DNA of 64,000 bases from NCBI GenBank assembly GCA_905479495.1, contig CAJQMR010000008.1:62001-126000 (forward strand), given 5' to 3'. Of the stretch, positions 1 to 7,421 are shown one piece after another; within the stretch, counting starts at the first letter, position 1; the number at the start of each line of letters is the position of its first letter. Made by a program: the position numbers and the translations under genes. The notes below the pieces were generated by a model, which saw only the letters and a program-made list of their open reading frames with translations, made no database searches and had not been told where the DNA came from. The stretch comes from an uncultured Anaerolineae bacterium (lineage in GTDB: Bacteria; Chloroflexota; Anaerolineae; Promineifilales; Promineifilaceae).

Positions 1-2
1 CC

Positions 3-80
3 AGGAACTCTCATGCTACAGACTTGCTTTCCGATCTGAACAAAAAGCTTAAAGCAAGCATAAACCTTAAAAGTGGATAG
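3..80 (+). CDS. Possible 3' end of a truncated upstream gene
   Basis: Reading frame 3 is open from the left edge to a TAG at 78-80 and encodes about 25 residues, ending in a Lys/Leu-rich amphipathic stretch (SDLNKKLKASINLKSG). The composition is AT-rich like the next gene, so both may belong to one acquired segment. It is too short to assign a family and may be chance. The remaining sequence up to position 127 shows no other feature. Confidence 0.3.
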   Translation, partial: RNSHATDLLSDLNKKLKASINLKSG

Positions 81-127
81 ATTTGTTCTTGCAGCAGCTA
101 AATAAGCTTTAGAAGCTTAGGCGAAAA

Positions 128-1969
128 ATGTTAATAGCTAGGTTTAAAGTCGAAAACTATAAAAGCTTTTTGTATTCTGAAGAAGCCACCTTTGCTCACG
201 GAGTAAATGTAATTGTTGGAGGTAATGACTCTGGGAAAACCGCATTAACAGAGGCACTAAGTTTACGTATTGGTGATATACCTCATGAAAGTGTTAAAAC
301 TGTTCCCTACTCAGGTGCCACCAAAGAGCCCGCTTCCCGTGTTCACATTACTTTCGAGTTAGGAGAAGAAGAACTTAAAAATCTTTTACTCGATAATGAG
401 CCAAATTTTCATGTTCCACATGAAGAAGGTATCCCTCCTGAACAGACGAAACTTGCTTTTGAGCGTTGGTACAGAGAACGCCGAAAAGTTTCCTGTATTT
501 TTCAATCTGGTAATTGTGTTTCTGCTTATTTGAATGGCTACTCTGAGGTGCAAAGTACTCGTAGAACCCTAAATTATGAAATTAATCGACCAGATCGACA
601 GCTTCAATTTAAGGAACTTAATAAAAACATACAGGACTCGCAGTCAATAGCTTTCAGATTAGCGGTTCACCTTCGAGATAGAATTTATTCATTTAGAGCG
701 GAAAGGCTAAAAGTTGGCCAATATTCATTTGGAGCTAATCATCAACTTTCACCTGACGCTTCAAACCTTCCTGAGGTTCTAAGCATTCTTCAAAGTCGCC
801 AGCGTGATTTTGAGCATTTCAATCAGCTTGTCAAAATGGTTTTTCCCCATATCTCTCGAATATCAGTCCGCCCACATTCAAATACTCTCCAAAAGATTTA
901 TGTTTTAAGTAACTCTAATGCAAATAGAGATGATCTGGCCATACCTCTACAAGATAGTGGAACAGGTATCGGCCAGGTTTTAGCTATCCTCTATGTAGTA
1001 TCCACCGCCCAATTTCCTAGAACAATAATTATTGACGAGCCTCAAAGCTTTCTTCATCCGGGAGCTATTAGAAGATTGTTTGATGTTTTAAAACGATATC
1101 CACAACATCAATATATTGTTACTACTCATTCTCCAATCGTGATCTCATCTGCAAATCCACAAAAGATTTTTCTGGTTAAGAAAGTAGATTCGGAGAGTGT
1201 AATTGAATCCGTAAATAGACAAGAAAAATTGGATCTTGAAAGAGTGTTAAGAGATGTTGGAGCAAAATTATCGGATATTTTTGGAGCGGATAATATCTTA
1301 TGGGTTGAAGGCCCAACTGAGGAGATTTGTTTCCCACTCATCTTGACTGAAGTTGCTGAGGTGTCATTATTTGGAACGGCAATTGTTGGCGTTCTGAATA
1401 CAGGGGACTTGGAAGGGAGGCACTCAAGGCGTGTTTTTGAGATATATAACAAGCTTAGTCAAGGCCACACACTTCTACCCTCAGCAATTGGATTCATTTT
1501 TGATAAAGAGGGCAGAACCCAACAAGATCAAGACGATTTGATGCGTCAAAGCCAAGTTGAAAATGGAGAGCAAACTGTATTTTTTACGCCAAGAAGGATG
1601 TATGAAAATTATTTATTAAATCCTCAAGCGATAGCCTCTGTTATGTCAAATATTGAGGGTTTTTCTGACAATCACATTACGAGTGATGAAATTGAGAAAT
1701 GGATAAAAGAAAGAGAGTGGGAAGGAAAATACTTTGGGACCATGCTTCCAAGAAATCCAGAAAATAAAACACCACAAGTCTGGCTAGAGAAAGTACATGG
1801 GGCTCATCTTCTAAAAGAAATGTTTAGAGATTTTTCTGTTGGTTTTGAGTATGACAAGAAGGTGCATGGATTAGCATTGACTCAATGGCTTATTGAAAAT
1901 GCACCGGAAGATTTAACAGAGGTTGCAGAACTGCTTAAAGAAGTTCTTGGAAGAGTTCAACCGGAATAG
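128..1969 (+). CDS. OLD-family ATP-dependent endonuclease (AAA ATPase plus TOPRIM)
   Basis: A 613-residue protein with an SMC/RecF-like ATPase and a C-terminal TOPRIM nuclease domain. Walker A is G31-x4-GKT38, Walker B is the IIIDEP segment with D303 and E304, and the H-loop His is H334 in TTHSP. The TOPRIM part shows the conserved glutamate E394 (WVEGPTEE) and a later FDKEG acidic motif. OLD proteins cleave DNA, and several (for example GajA of Gabija) act in phage defence with a partner helicase; no UvrD-like partner is visible here. The gene is clearly more AT-rich than everything to its right, contains no ACGGCCGT octamer, and ends only 30 bp before the next gene. These traits suggest horizontal acquisition. 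The OLD assignment is firm; the defence role is inference. Confidence 0.85.
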   Translation: MLIARFKVENYKSFLYSEEATFAHGVNVIVGGNDSGKTALTEALSLRIGDIPHESVKTVPYSGATKEPASRVHITFELGEEELKNLLLDNEPNFHVPHEEGIPPEQTKLAFERWYRERRKVSCIFQSGNCVSAYLNGYSEVQSTRRTLNYEINRPDRQLQFKELNKNIQDSQSIAFRLAVHLRDRIYSFRAERLKVGQYSFGANHQLSPDASNLPEVLSILQSRQRDFEHFNQLVKMVFPHISRISVRPHSNTLQKIYVLSNSNANRDDLAIPLQDSGTGIGQVLAILYVVSTAQFPRTIIIDEPQSFLHPGAIRRLFDVLKRYPQHQYIVTTHSPIVISSANPQKIFLVKKVDSESVIESVNRQEKLDLERVLRDVGAKLSDIFGADNILWVEGPTEEICFPLILTEVAEVSLFGTAIVGVLNTGDLEGRHSRRVFEIYNKLSQGHTLLPSAIGFIFDKEGRTQQDQDDLMRQSQVENGEQTVFFTPRRMYENYLLNPQAIASVMSNIEGFSDNHITSDEIEKWIKEREWEGKYFGTMLPRNPENKTPQVWLEKVHGAHLLKEMFRDFSVGFEYDKKVHGLALTQWLIENAPEDLTEVAELLKEVLGRVQPE

Positions 1970-1999
1970 AGTGTATCGTTTCCACTAGGAGGCACGATA

Positions 2000-3247
2000 A
2001 TGATTGATATTGAAAAAGCAAACGAAACGGCCGTTTCCCGCATGATGGAAGCGCGGCCCATTCTCAAAACTGTGGCCGTCGCTCGGGACGTGATCCCGGG
2101 GATGCGTGACAACTTGCTGCTGCACGCCGGGCCGCCCATCACCTGGGAACGCGCTTCTGGCCCGATGCGCGGCGCAATTGTGGGCGCGCTCATTTTTGAA
2201 GGCAAGGCCACCGATTGGGCCAGCGCCGAAAAGCTGGTAACCAGCGGCCAGATTGATTTAGAACCGTGCCACGAGCACAGCTCGGTGGGGCCGATGGCGG
2301 GCGTTACTTCGGCCTCGATGAAGGTGTATGTGATTGAAAACGTCACCCACGGCAATAAAACGTTCTCCAACCTCAACGAAGGGTACGGCAAGGTGCTGCG
2401 CTACGGCGCGTACAGCGAGGAGGTGCTAGCCAAGCTGCACTGGATGAACGACACGCTGGGCACTATCCTGACGGAGGCGCTGGCGCTGAGTGAAGACGGC
2501 ATCGACATCCGCGCCCTGTTGGCAGAATCGCTGCATATGGGCGACGAAGGGCACAATCGCAACAAAGCTGGCTCTATTTTGTTCACCGCCAAGCTGGCTC
2601 CACTCATTGCCAAAACGAGTGCAAGTAATGATGATAAAGCGGCCGTTTTGCAATTTCTGGGTGATAACGCGCTCAGCGTGCTCAATCCTGTCATGGCCGC
2701 GTGCAAAGCGATGGCCGACGCGGGGCACGGCGTGGAGGGCAGCACCGTGATGACCGTGATGGCTCGGAACGGCACCGATTTGGGCATTCGGGTCAGCGGT
2801 CTGGGCGATCGCTGGTTTACCGGCCCGGTTGGGCAGCCAGATGGTCTCTACTTCTCCGGCTTCACCGCCGACGATGCCAGCGGCGACATTGGTGACAGTA
2901 CGATTACGGAGACGGCGGGCATCGGGGCATTTGCCATGGCCTCCGCCCCAGCCATCGTCACCTTCATCAGCGGCACGCCGGAAATGGCGGTAGAAACAAC
3001 CATGCGCATGTATGAAATTACCGTGGCGGAGCACAAGGCATTCACCATTCCCGTGCTGGCTTTCCGGGGTACGCCCGTTGGTGTAGACATTCGCAAAGTG
3101 GTGGAGTTGGGCATACGGCCGCAAATCAACACCGGTATTGCTCACAAAGATGCGGGTGTGGGGCAGGTTGGCGCGGGATTGGTTTTGCCACCGGCCAATG
3201 TCTTTGAAGATGCGCTGATGGCGTACGCCGAAAAATATTTGTCGTAA
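2000..3247 (+). CDS. DUF1116 (AllG/YlbE-like) protein
   Basis: A 415-residue soluble protein of the DUF1116 family, recognised from the N-terminal LLHAGPPITWERASGP block, the ACHEHSSVGPMAG-type segment (here PCHEHSSVGPMAG) and the late GIAHKDAGVGQVGAG block. The E. coli member YlbE/AllG is a subunit of oxamate carbamoyltransferase and works with FdrA/AllF and YlbF/AllH. Those partners are not in this window and could have been displaced by the AT-rich OLD gene just upstream. A strong ribosome site, AGGAGG at 1987-1992, sets the ATG at 2000. The stop overlaps the next start (TAATG), so the two are translationally coupled. The exact substrate is unknown; with a cyclase/amidohydrolase and a molybdopterin hydroxylase downstream, a role in nitrogen-compound breakdown is plausible. 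Confidence 0.75.
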   Translation: MIDIEKANETAVSRMMEARPILKTVAVARDVIPGMRDNLLLHAGPPITWERASGPMRGAIVGALIFEGKATDWASAEKLVTSGQIDLEPCHEHSSVGPMAGVTSASMKVYVIENVTHGNKTFSNLNEGYGKVLRYGAYSEEVLAKLHWMNDTLGTILTEALALSEDGIDIRALLAESLHMGDEGHNRNKAGSILFTAKLAPLIAKTSASNDDKAAVLQFLGDNALSVLNPVMAACKAMADAGHGVEGSTVMTVMARNGTDLGIRVSGLGDRWFTGPVGQPDGLYFSGFTADDASGDIGDSTITETAGIGAFAMASAPAIVTFISGTPEMAVETTMRMYEITVAEHKAFTIPVLAFRGTPVGVDIRKVVELGIRPQINTGIAHKDAGVGQVGAGLVLPPANVFEDALMAYAEKYLS

Positions 3248-3522
3248 TGGCGCTTTATCGCGGCAATGGCCTGGGCTTTTTGCTCTCCTTGGGCAGCGTA
3301 TTGCTGGCTGTTGTCGCGGCGGCCCTGTTCGATCTGACTACCACAACGGCCGTATTTTTAATCGGCGGCTTGATGATCGGGCTGGATTTGCTGGTGCGCT
3401 GGCGTAGTCGTAAAGTGGCGGGCTGGCGTAAGCTGATTTCTGCCAAAGCCGGTGGCCAATTTGTCTTTTTGCCCGTATGGGGTTTGGGTATCGTTTTTTT
3501 ACTTATCGGTTTTTCGGCGTAA
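3247..3522 (+). CDS. Small membrane protein, unknown function
   Basis: A 91-residue protein with two N-terminal hydrophobic segments (about residues 8-26 and 30-45), a basic loop with RWRSRK, and a C-terminal hydrophobic helix (about 70-90), so probably three membrane spans. The start codon overlaps the preceding stop in TAATG, which indicates coupled translation with the DUF1116 protein. I do not recognise a family. It may anchor or transport for the cluster, but nothing in the sequence shows this. Confidence 0.6.
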   Translation: MALYRGNGLGFLLSLGSVLLAVVAAALFDLTTTTAVFLIGGLMIGLDLLVRWRSRKVAGWRKLISAKAGGQFVFLPVWGLGIVFLLIGFSA

Positions 3523-3539
3523 AAGTTGGGAGGACTCAA

Positions 3540-4553
3540 ATGGAGATTCGCTTTTCCCTTAGCGATGTTTCGGCAACGATGCTGCTGACCCTGTATGCTC
3601 GGGCCAAGGAGTCGCAGTCGCCCAAACCGATTTTGGTGGATGAGAAAGCAGTCGAGCTGTTTGAGCGGCTCAAGCCGCTGGCGGTTCAGGCGGACGGCGA
3701 GTTGTACCGCAAGGTGGTTGAAGGCGATCTGCCGGAGACGTTGAACCAGACGATGGCACTGCGGGCGCGTCATTTCGACCAGCAGTGCCGCGATTTTTGG
3801 CAGCGGCATCCTGATGGGGTCATTGTCAACCTGGGCTGTGGGTTAGATACGCGCTTCTTTCGGTTGGATGACGGCCGTCTTCACCTCACCGATCTCGATT
3901 TACCCGATGTGATTGCGCTAAAGCGTCAGCTGGTTGAAGAAACAGATCGTTACCAGATGATTGCTTCGTCGGTGTTGGATTTTGGCTGGATGGATGAGTT
4001 GGACGGGGAACGGCCGTACCTCTTCCTGGCTGAAGGATTGTTCATGTACCTGCCGCTGGCGGATGTCAAAGGGCTGGTTCTGCAACTGCAAGACCGCTTT
4101 CCCAGCTGCGAGCTGGTTTGCGAGGTGTTCAACGAGAGCTGGCTGCACGGCTGGCGCGGCAGCATCATGAAGCGCAAGCTGCAAAACAACATGTCGATGG
4201 GAGCGGGCGCGATGTTTCAATCAGGCATTGCCGACAGTGATTCAATGGAACAGTGGCGCAGCGGCATTCACTTCCTAGATGATTGGTCGTTTGTCGATGC
4301 CGATGAGCCAAAATTAGGTGTGCTGCGGCTGATGCGTCACTTTGCCATGTTCCGCAAGCTGCAATGGGTGGTACATTACCGCTTGGATGCATCTACTGAA
4401 AAATGGAGAGAAAACGATGAATTATTATGTGTTGATTTACCATCTAACCGACGATTATTTGGAGCGACGGCCCGCCTTCCGCGCCGAGCATTTGCAGTTG
4501 GCGGCAGCTGCCCAGGACCGGGGGGAGCTGGTGCTGGGTGGCGCGTACAGTGA
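3540..4553 (+). CDS. Class I SAM methyltransferase, leucine carboxyl methyltransferase (LCM/TcmP-like) family
   Basis: An LCM-type methyltransferase. The SAM-binding motif is VNLGCGLDTRFFRL, preceded by the family LRARHFD segment, and followed by the acidic TDLDLPDV strand and the EGLFMYL motif. The start at 3540 is preferred because GGGAGG lies just upstream (3529-3534); a longer in-frame extension to 3477 overlaps the previous gene. The natural domain appears to end near residue 290 (RKLQWVVHYRL). Beyond that the frame runs on for about 137 bases inside the yciI gene and gives a tail rich in Arg, Pro and Gly that looks like out-of-frame translation. Either the original stop was lost by an indel or the two genes truly overlap. 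Members methylate carboxyl or hydroxyl groups of small molecules; the substrate here is unknown. Confidence 0.75.
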   Translation: MEIRFSLSDVSATMLLTLYARAKESQSPKPILVDEKAVELFERLKPLAVQADGELYRKVVEGDLPETLNQTMALRARHFDQQCRDFWQRHPDGVIVNLGCGLDTRFFRLDDGRLHLTDLDLPDVIALKRQLVEETDRYQMIASSVLDFGWMDELDGERPYLFLAEGLFMYLPLADVKGLVLQLQDRFPSCELVCEVFNESWLHGWRGSIMKRKLQNNMSMGAGAMFQSGIADSDSMEQWRSGIHFLDDWSFVDADEPKLGVLRLMRHFAMFRKLQWVVHYRLDASTEKWRENDELLCVDLPSNRRLFGATARLPRRAFAVGGSCPGPGGAGAGWRVQ

Positions 4554-4707
4554 CCCGGCGGACACGGCGCTGCTGGTATGGCGGGCTGAAGATGCCTCTG
4601 TTGTGGAGAATTTTGTCAACAGCGACCCATATGTCAAAAATGGCCTGATTGCCCGCTGGGAAATACGGCCGTGGACCGTCGTCATCGGCACCGCCTACGA
4701 AAAATAA
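4417..4707 (+). CDS. YciI family protein
   Basis: A 96-residue alpha/beta ferredoxin-like protein of the YciI family (YCII-related). Recognition rests on the MNYYVLIYHL start, the RAEHLQLAAAAQDRGELVLGGAY core with its His, and the DPYVKNGLI/WEIRPW end. YciI proteins are small hydrolase- or dehalogenase-like proteins that resemble muconolactone isomerase, often in aromatic or heterocycle catabolism. The gene begins inside the 3' part of the methyltransferase frame in another frame; the start is chosen because family homology begins exactly there and GGAGAG lies about 8 bases upstream. Confidence 0.75.
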   Translation: MNYYVLIYHLTDDYLERRPAFRAEHLQLAAAAQDRGELVLGGAYSDPADTALLVWRAEDASVVENFVNSDPYVKNGLIARWEIRPWTVVIGTAYEK

Positions 4708-4710
4708 CTA

Positions 4711-4770
4711 TCCACAGATTACGCAAATTTTCTCTATTATTCTCTGCGTCTCTGCACCTTTGCGTTAAAT
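4711..4770. repeat. Dispersed TTTGCGT-type repeat (family D, partial)
   Basis: The spacer after yciI carries CTCTGCGTCTCTGCACC followed by TTTGCGTTAA. This resembles one arm of the larger inverted repeats at 26123-26172 and 33710-33800. Only one arm is obvious, so it is probably a decayed copy. It ends just before the GGGAGG ribosome site of the cyclase gene. Confidence 0.5.
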
Positions 4771-4788
4771 TATTTCCGGGAGGACGAA

Positions 4789-6462
4789 ATGAGCGAAAAA
4801 CAAACGATCAACTTACTCACCAACGCCAAATGGTATGACCTCACCCAGGCGTTAAGCATTTTTACCCCGCCGTGGCCGGGCGAAATGCCTTTGCAGGTTC
4901 ACTTTTTTAAGCGGCTCACCGGCTCCTGGGGCGGCGGGCAGGGGGCCAACGGCCAGCTCATCGAGTGGAGCAACAACACCGGCACCCACCTGGTGGGACC
5001 GCGTGCCTTCCACTCCGGGGCCAAAGCGATTGCCGACATTCCCCTGTCCGATTTGTGCGGCGAGGGTGTGGTTGTGGATATTTCCGATGTGGTGTCTGAT
5101 TATTCACTCTACACGCCAGAAATGATTACCGAACGAGCCGAGGTGAAAGAAGGCGACATCCTCATCATCAACACCGGCTACCACAAGCACACCTTCGACC
5201 AGCCAGACACGCCCAACCCCAACGCGCAGGGTGGCATTGAGAACAAGGAGTTTGGCTACTACGTGCGCCATCCTGGGCCGTCGCCAGAGTTTTTCCAGTG
5301 GGCATTGGATATGAAGTTAAAACTCATCGGCGTGGACTGCGGCAGCGCGGAGCATCCGATGAACACCAGCATTCGCTACCAGCACGCCCGCGAGTTTGAG
5401 AAGGCGGAAGCAAAACTGCAAGAAACCCACGGCAAAAGCTGGGATGAACTGTTCCCGCCAGAGGAATACCATGCACTGACGCATATCACCATGCCCAAGG
5501 CAGGGCTGCTGCTGGCCGAATCATTGGGTGGGCAGATTGATGCGCTGAGCAACCAGCGGGCCTGGATCATGATCGGGGCGATTCCGTTCATGGAGGTGGA
5601 ATCCGCGTGGGCGCGGGTGGCGGCGTTGCAAGCGCCGGAGGGCATGAGCGACGACGACTTTTTTGCTGCCATGCGCGAGACGACGATGCTGGACATGACG
5701 CTGCCGTTTAGCGTGCAGACGCCACAGTGGGCCAACTACGTACCGCTGAGTGTAAATTACACCAAGCGAGTTGGAGGCCAATATTTTGGCCTGGGGCGGA
5801 ACAACGCCCACTGCCGCGCCAGTTTCCACCTGGCGTCGCACATGGATGGTGAGAAGCATTTCCACGCCGCCGGGCGTACTATTGGGCAGATGCCGTTTGA
5901 GACGTGGTTTGGACCTGGCGTGGTGGTGGATATTTCAGACGTGGTGAGCAATTCCAGCGTGTACACGCCAGCTATGATTGAAGAGCGGGTGGATATTCAG
6001 CAGGGCGACATTCTGATCATCAAGACGGGCTATTACAAATACGGCTGGAACAGCCCGGATTCGGATGAGTTCCGCTATATGATCAAACATCCGGGGCCGT
6101 CACCAGACTTTGCCGATTGGTGTTTGGAGAAGGAGATCAAGTGGCTGGGGATTGACTGCGTGGCCATGGAGCATCCCATGAACACCATTCAGCGCATCTG
6201 GCATCCCAAGACGTTTGCCGAGGCGAACCAGAAGTTGATTGACCAGTACGGCAAGGATTGGGACGAGATGTATCCGCTGGATAAATATTACCAGGATATG
6301 CACCTGAACTTGTTTAACAAGGGTGTGGTGCATGCGGAGAATTTGGGGGGCGAGATTAGTGTGGCGGGGAACGGCCGTTACTTCATCGCTGCCTTTATCC
6401 AAAAAGGGATGGAACTGGCTTCCTGCTGGGGCCGCTTTATTGCTTTTGCCGAATCAGACTAA
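4789..6462 (+). CDS. Tandem cyclase-family (kynurenine formamidase/isatin hydrolase-like) protein
   Basis: A 557-residue protein made of two head-to-tail cyclase domains (PF04199 type), about residues 10-265 and 295-550; a usual member has one domain of 210-280 residues. Both halves carry GVVVDISDVV, VxxGDILIIxTGYxK, FxxW-x4-KxxGxDC, EHPMNT and a late (A/H)AE(S/N)LGG motif. The metal-binding motif HxxxHxDxxxH is intact in the second half (H347, H351, D353, H357). In the first half only H67 remains, with N63, V69 and A73 at the other positions, so that half is probably not catalytic. Members are Mn- or Zn-dependent hydrolases that open cyclic amides or cleave formamides. GGGAGG precedes the start. 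It is co-directional with the hydrolase and the molybdopterin enzyme that follow. Confidence 0.8.
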   Translation: MSEKQTINLLTNAKWYDLTQALSIFTPPWPGEMPLQVHFFKRLTGSWGGGQGANGQLIEWSNNTGTHLVGPRAFHSGAKAIADIPLSDLCGEGVVVDISDVVSDYSLYTPEMITERAEVKEGDILIINTGYHKHTFDQPDTPNPNAQGGIENKEFGYYVRHPGPSPEFFQWALDMKLKLIGVDCGSAEHPMNTSIRYQHAREFEKAEAKLQETHGKSWDELFPPEEYHALTHITMPKAGLLLAESLGGQIDALSNQRAWIMIGAIPFMEVESAWARVAALQAPEGMSDDDFFAAMRETTMLDMTLPFSVQTPQWANYVPLSVNYTKRVGGQYFGLGRNNAHCRASFHLASHMDGEKHFHAAGRTIGQMPFETWFGPGVVVDISDVVSNSSVYTPAMIEERVDIQQGDILIIKTGYYKYGWNSPDSDEFRYMIKHPGPSPDFADWCLEKEIKWLGIDCVAMEHPMNTIQRIWHPKTFAEANQKLIDQYGKDWDEMYPLDKYYQDMHLNLFNKGVVHAENLGGEISVAGNGRYFIAAFIQKGMELASCWGRFIAFAESD

Positions 6463-6477
6463 TAAAAAGCAGGTAAC

Positions 6478-7386
6478 ATGATAAATCACAGTGAAGAAGC
6501 TTTTGTACAGGCAAATGGCATTCAGCTTTGCTACGACACATTTGGCAGTAAGAATGATCCGCCAATGTTACTGATTATGGGATTGGGCGTGCAAATGGTT
6601 GCCTGGCCAGATGAATTTTGTGCCCAACTGGCCCAAAAGGGATTTTGGGTGATTCGTTTTGACAACCGGGATGTTGGAAAATCCACCAGCTTGGACGAGG
6701 CAGGCATCCCCAACGTGATGGAAGTAATGATGGCGGCGATGCAGGGGCAGACTCCTTCTGCCCCTTATTTGCTTAAGGATATGGCGCAGGATGCAGTTGG
6801 GCTGCTGGATGCGTTGGGCATTGAGAAGGCGCATGTGGTTGGCGCTTCCATGGGCGGCATGATCGTTCAGGAACTGCTGATCCATTCTCCTGAGCGCATT
6901 TCTACCGCTACATCCATTATGTCAACCACAGGCGATCCGTCCCTGCCGCAGGCTACGCCAGAAGCGCTGAACGTATTGATGACACCGGCCCCGATGCAGC
7001 GCGATAAATATCTGGATAATTCTTTGACCGTGTGGCAGGTGCTTAATGGGGATGTGTTTCCTTTACGGGAAACGGCCGTGCGTGAACATGCCGCCCTCGC
7101 TTTTGATCGCGGGTTAAATCCAGCAGGAACAGCCAGGCAAATGGCCGCTATTTTTGCTTCGGGCAGTCGGCGTGAACCGCTAAAGCAGGTGCAGGTGCCC
7201 ACGCTGGTTATTCATGGTGATGCTGATCCTTTGGTTCCCCTGGCGGCTGGTGAAGATACGGCCGTTCACATTCCCAATGCTGAGTTGCTGATCATTGAAG
7301 GCATGGGTCACGGGTTGCCCCTTGAGACATGGCCCCAAGTTGTGGGCGCAATAGTCAACCATGCCCATTTGCGGATTGCTGGTTAA
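6478..7386 (+). CDS. Alpha/beta hydrolase
   Basis: A 302-residue alpha/beta-hydrolase fold enzyme. It shows the oxyanion-loop region LLIMGLGVQM, the RFDNRDVGKS segment, the nucleophile elbow GASMGGM (Ser of the triad), the acid in VIHGDADPLVP and the catalytic His in GMGHGLP. It resembles bacterial esterases or enol-lactone-type hydrolases close to the PcaD/aclacinomycin methylesterase group. It lies 15 bp after the tandem cyclase and 35 bp before the molybdopterin dehydrogenase, so it probably belongs to one transcription unit. The substrate is unknown. Confidence 0.8.
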   Translation: MINHSEEAFVQANGIQLCYDTFGSKNDPPMLLIMGLGVQMVAWPDEFCAQLAQKGFWVIRFDNRDVGKSTSLDEAGIPNVMEVMMAAMQGQTPSAPYLLKDMAQDAVGLLDALGIEKAHVVGASMGGMIVQELLIHSPERISTATSIMSTTGDPSLPQATPEALNVLMTPAPMQRDKYLDNSLTVWQVLNGDVFPLRETAVREHAALAFDRGLNPAGTARQMAAIFASGSRREPLKQVQVPTLVIHGDADPLVPLAAGEDTAVHIPNAELLIIEGMGHGLPLETWPQVVGAIVNHAHLRIAG

Positions 7387-7421
7387 AATAGACAAAAATC
7401 AACCCACTTTTGGAGGCTCCC

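Noticed and set aside
128-1969. A complete Gabija system
   Set aside because: Only the OLD-type protein is present; no UvrD-like GajB gene follows, and the next gene is DUF1116.
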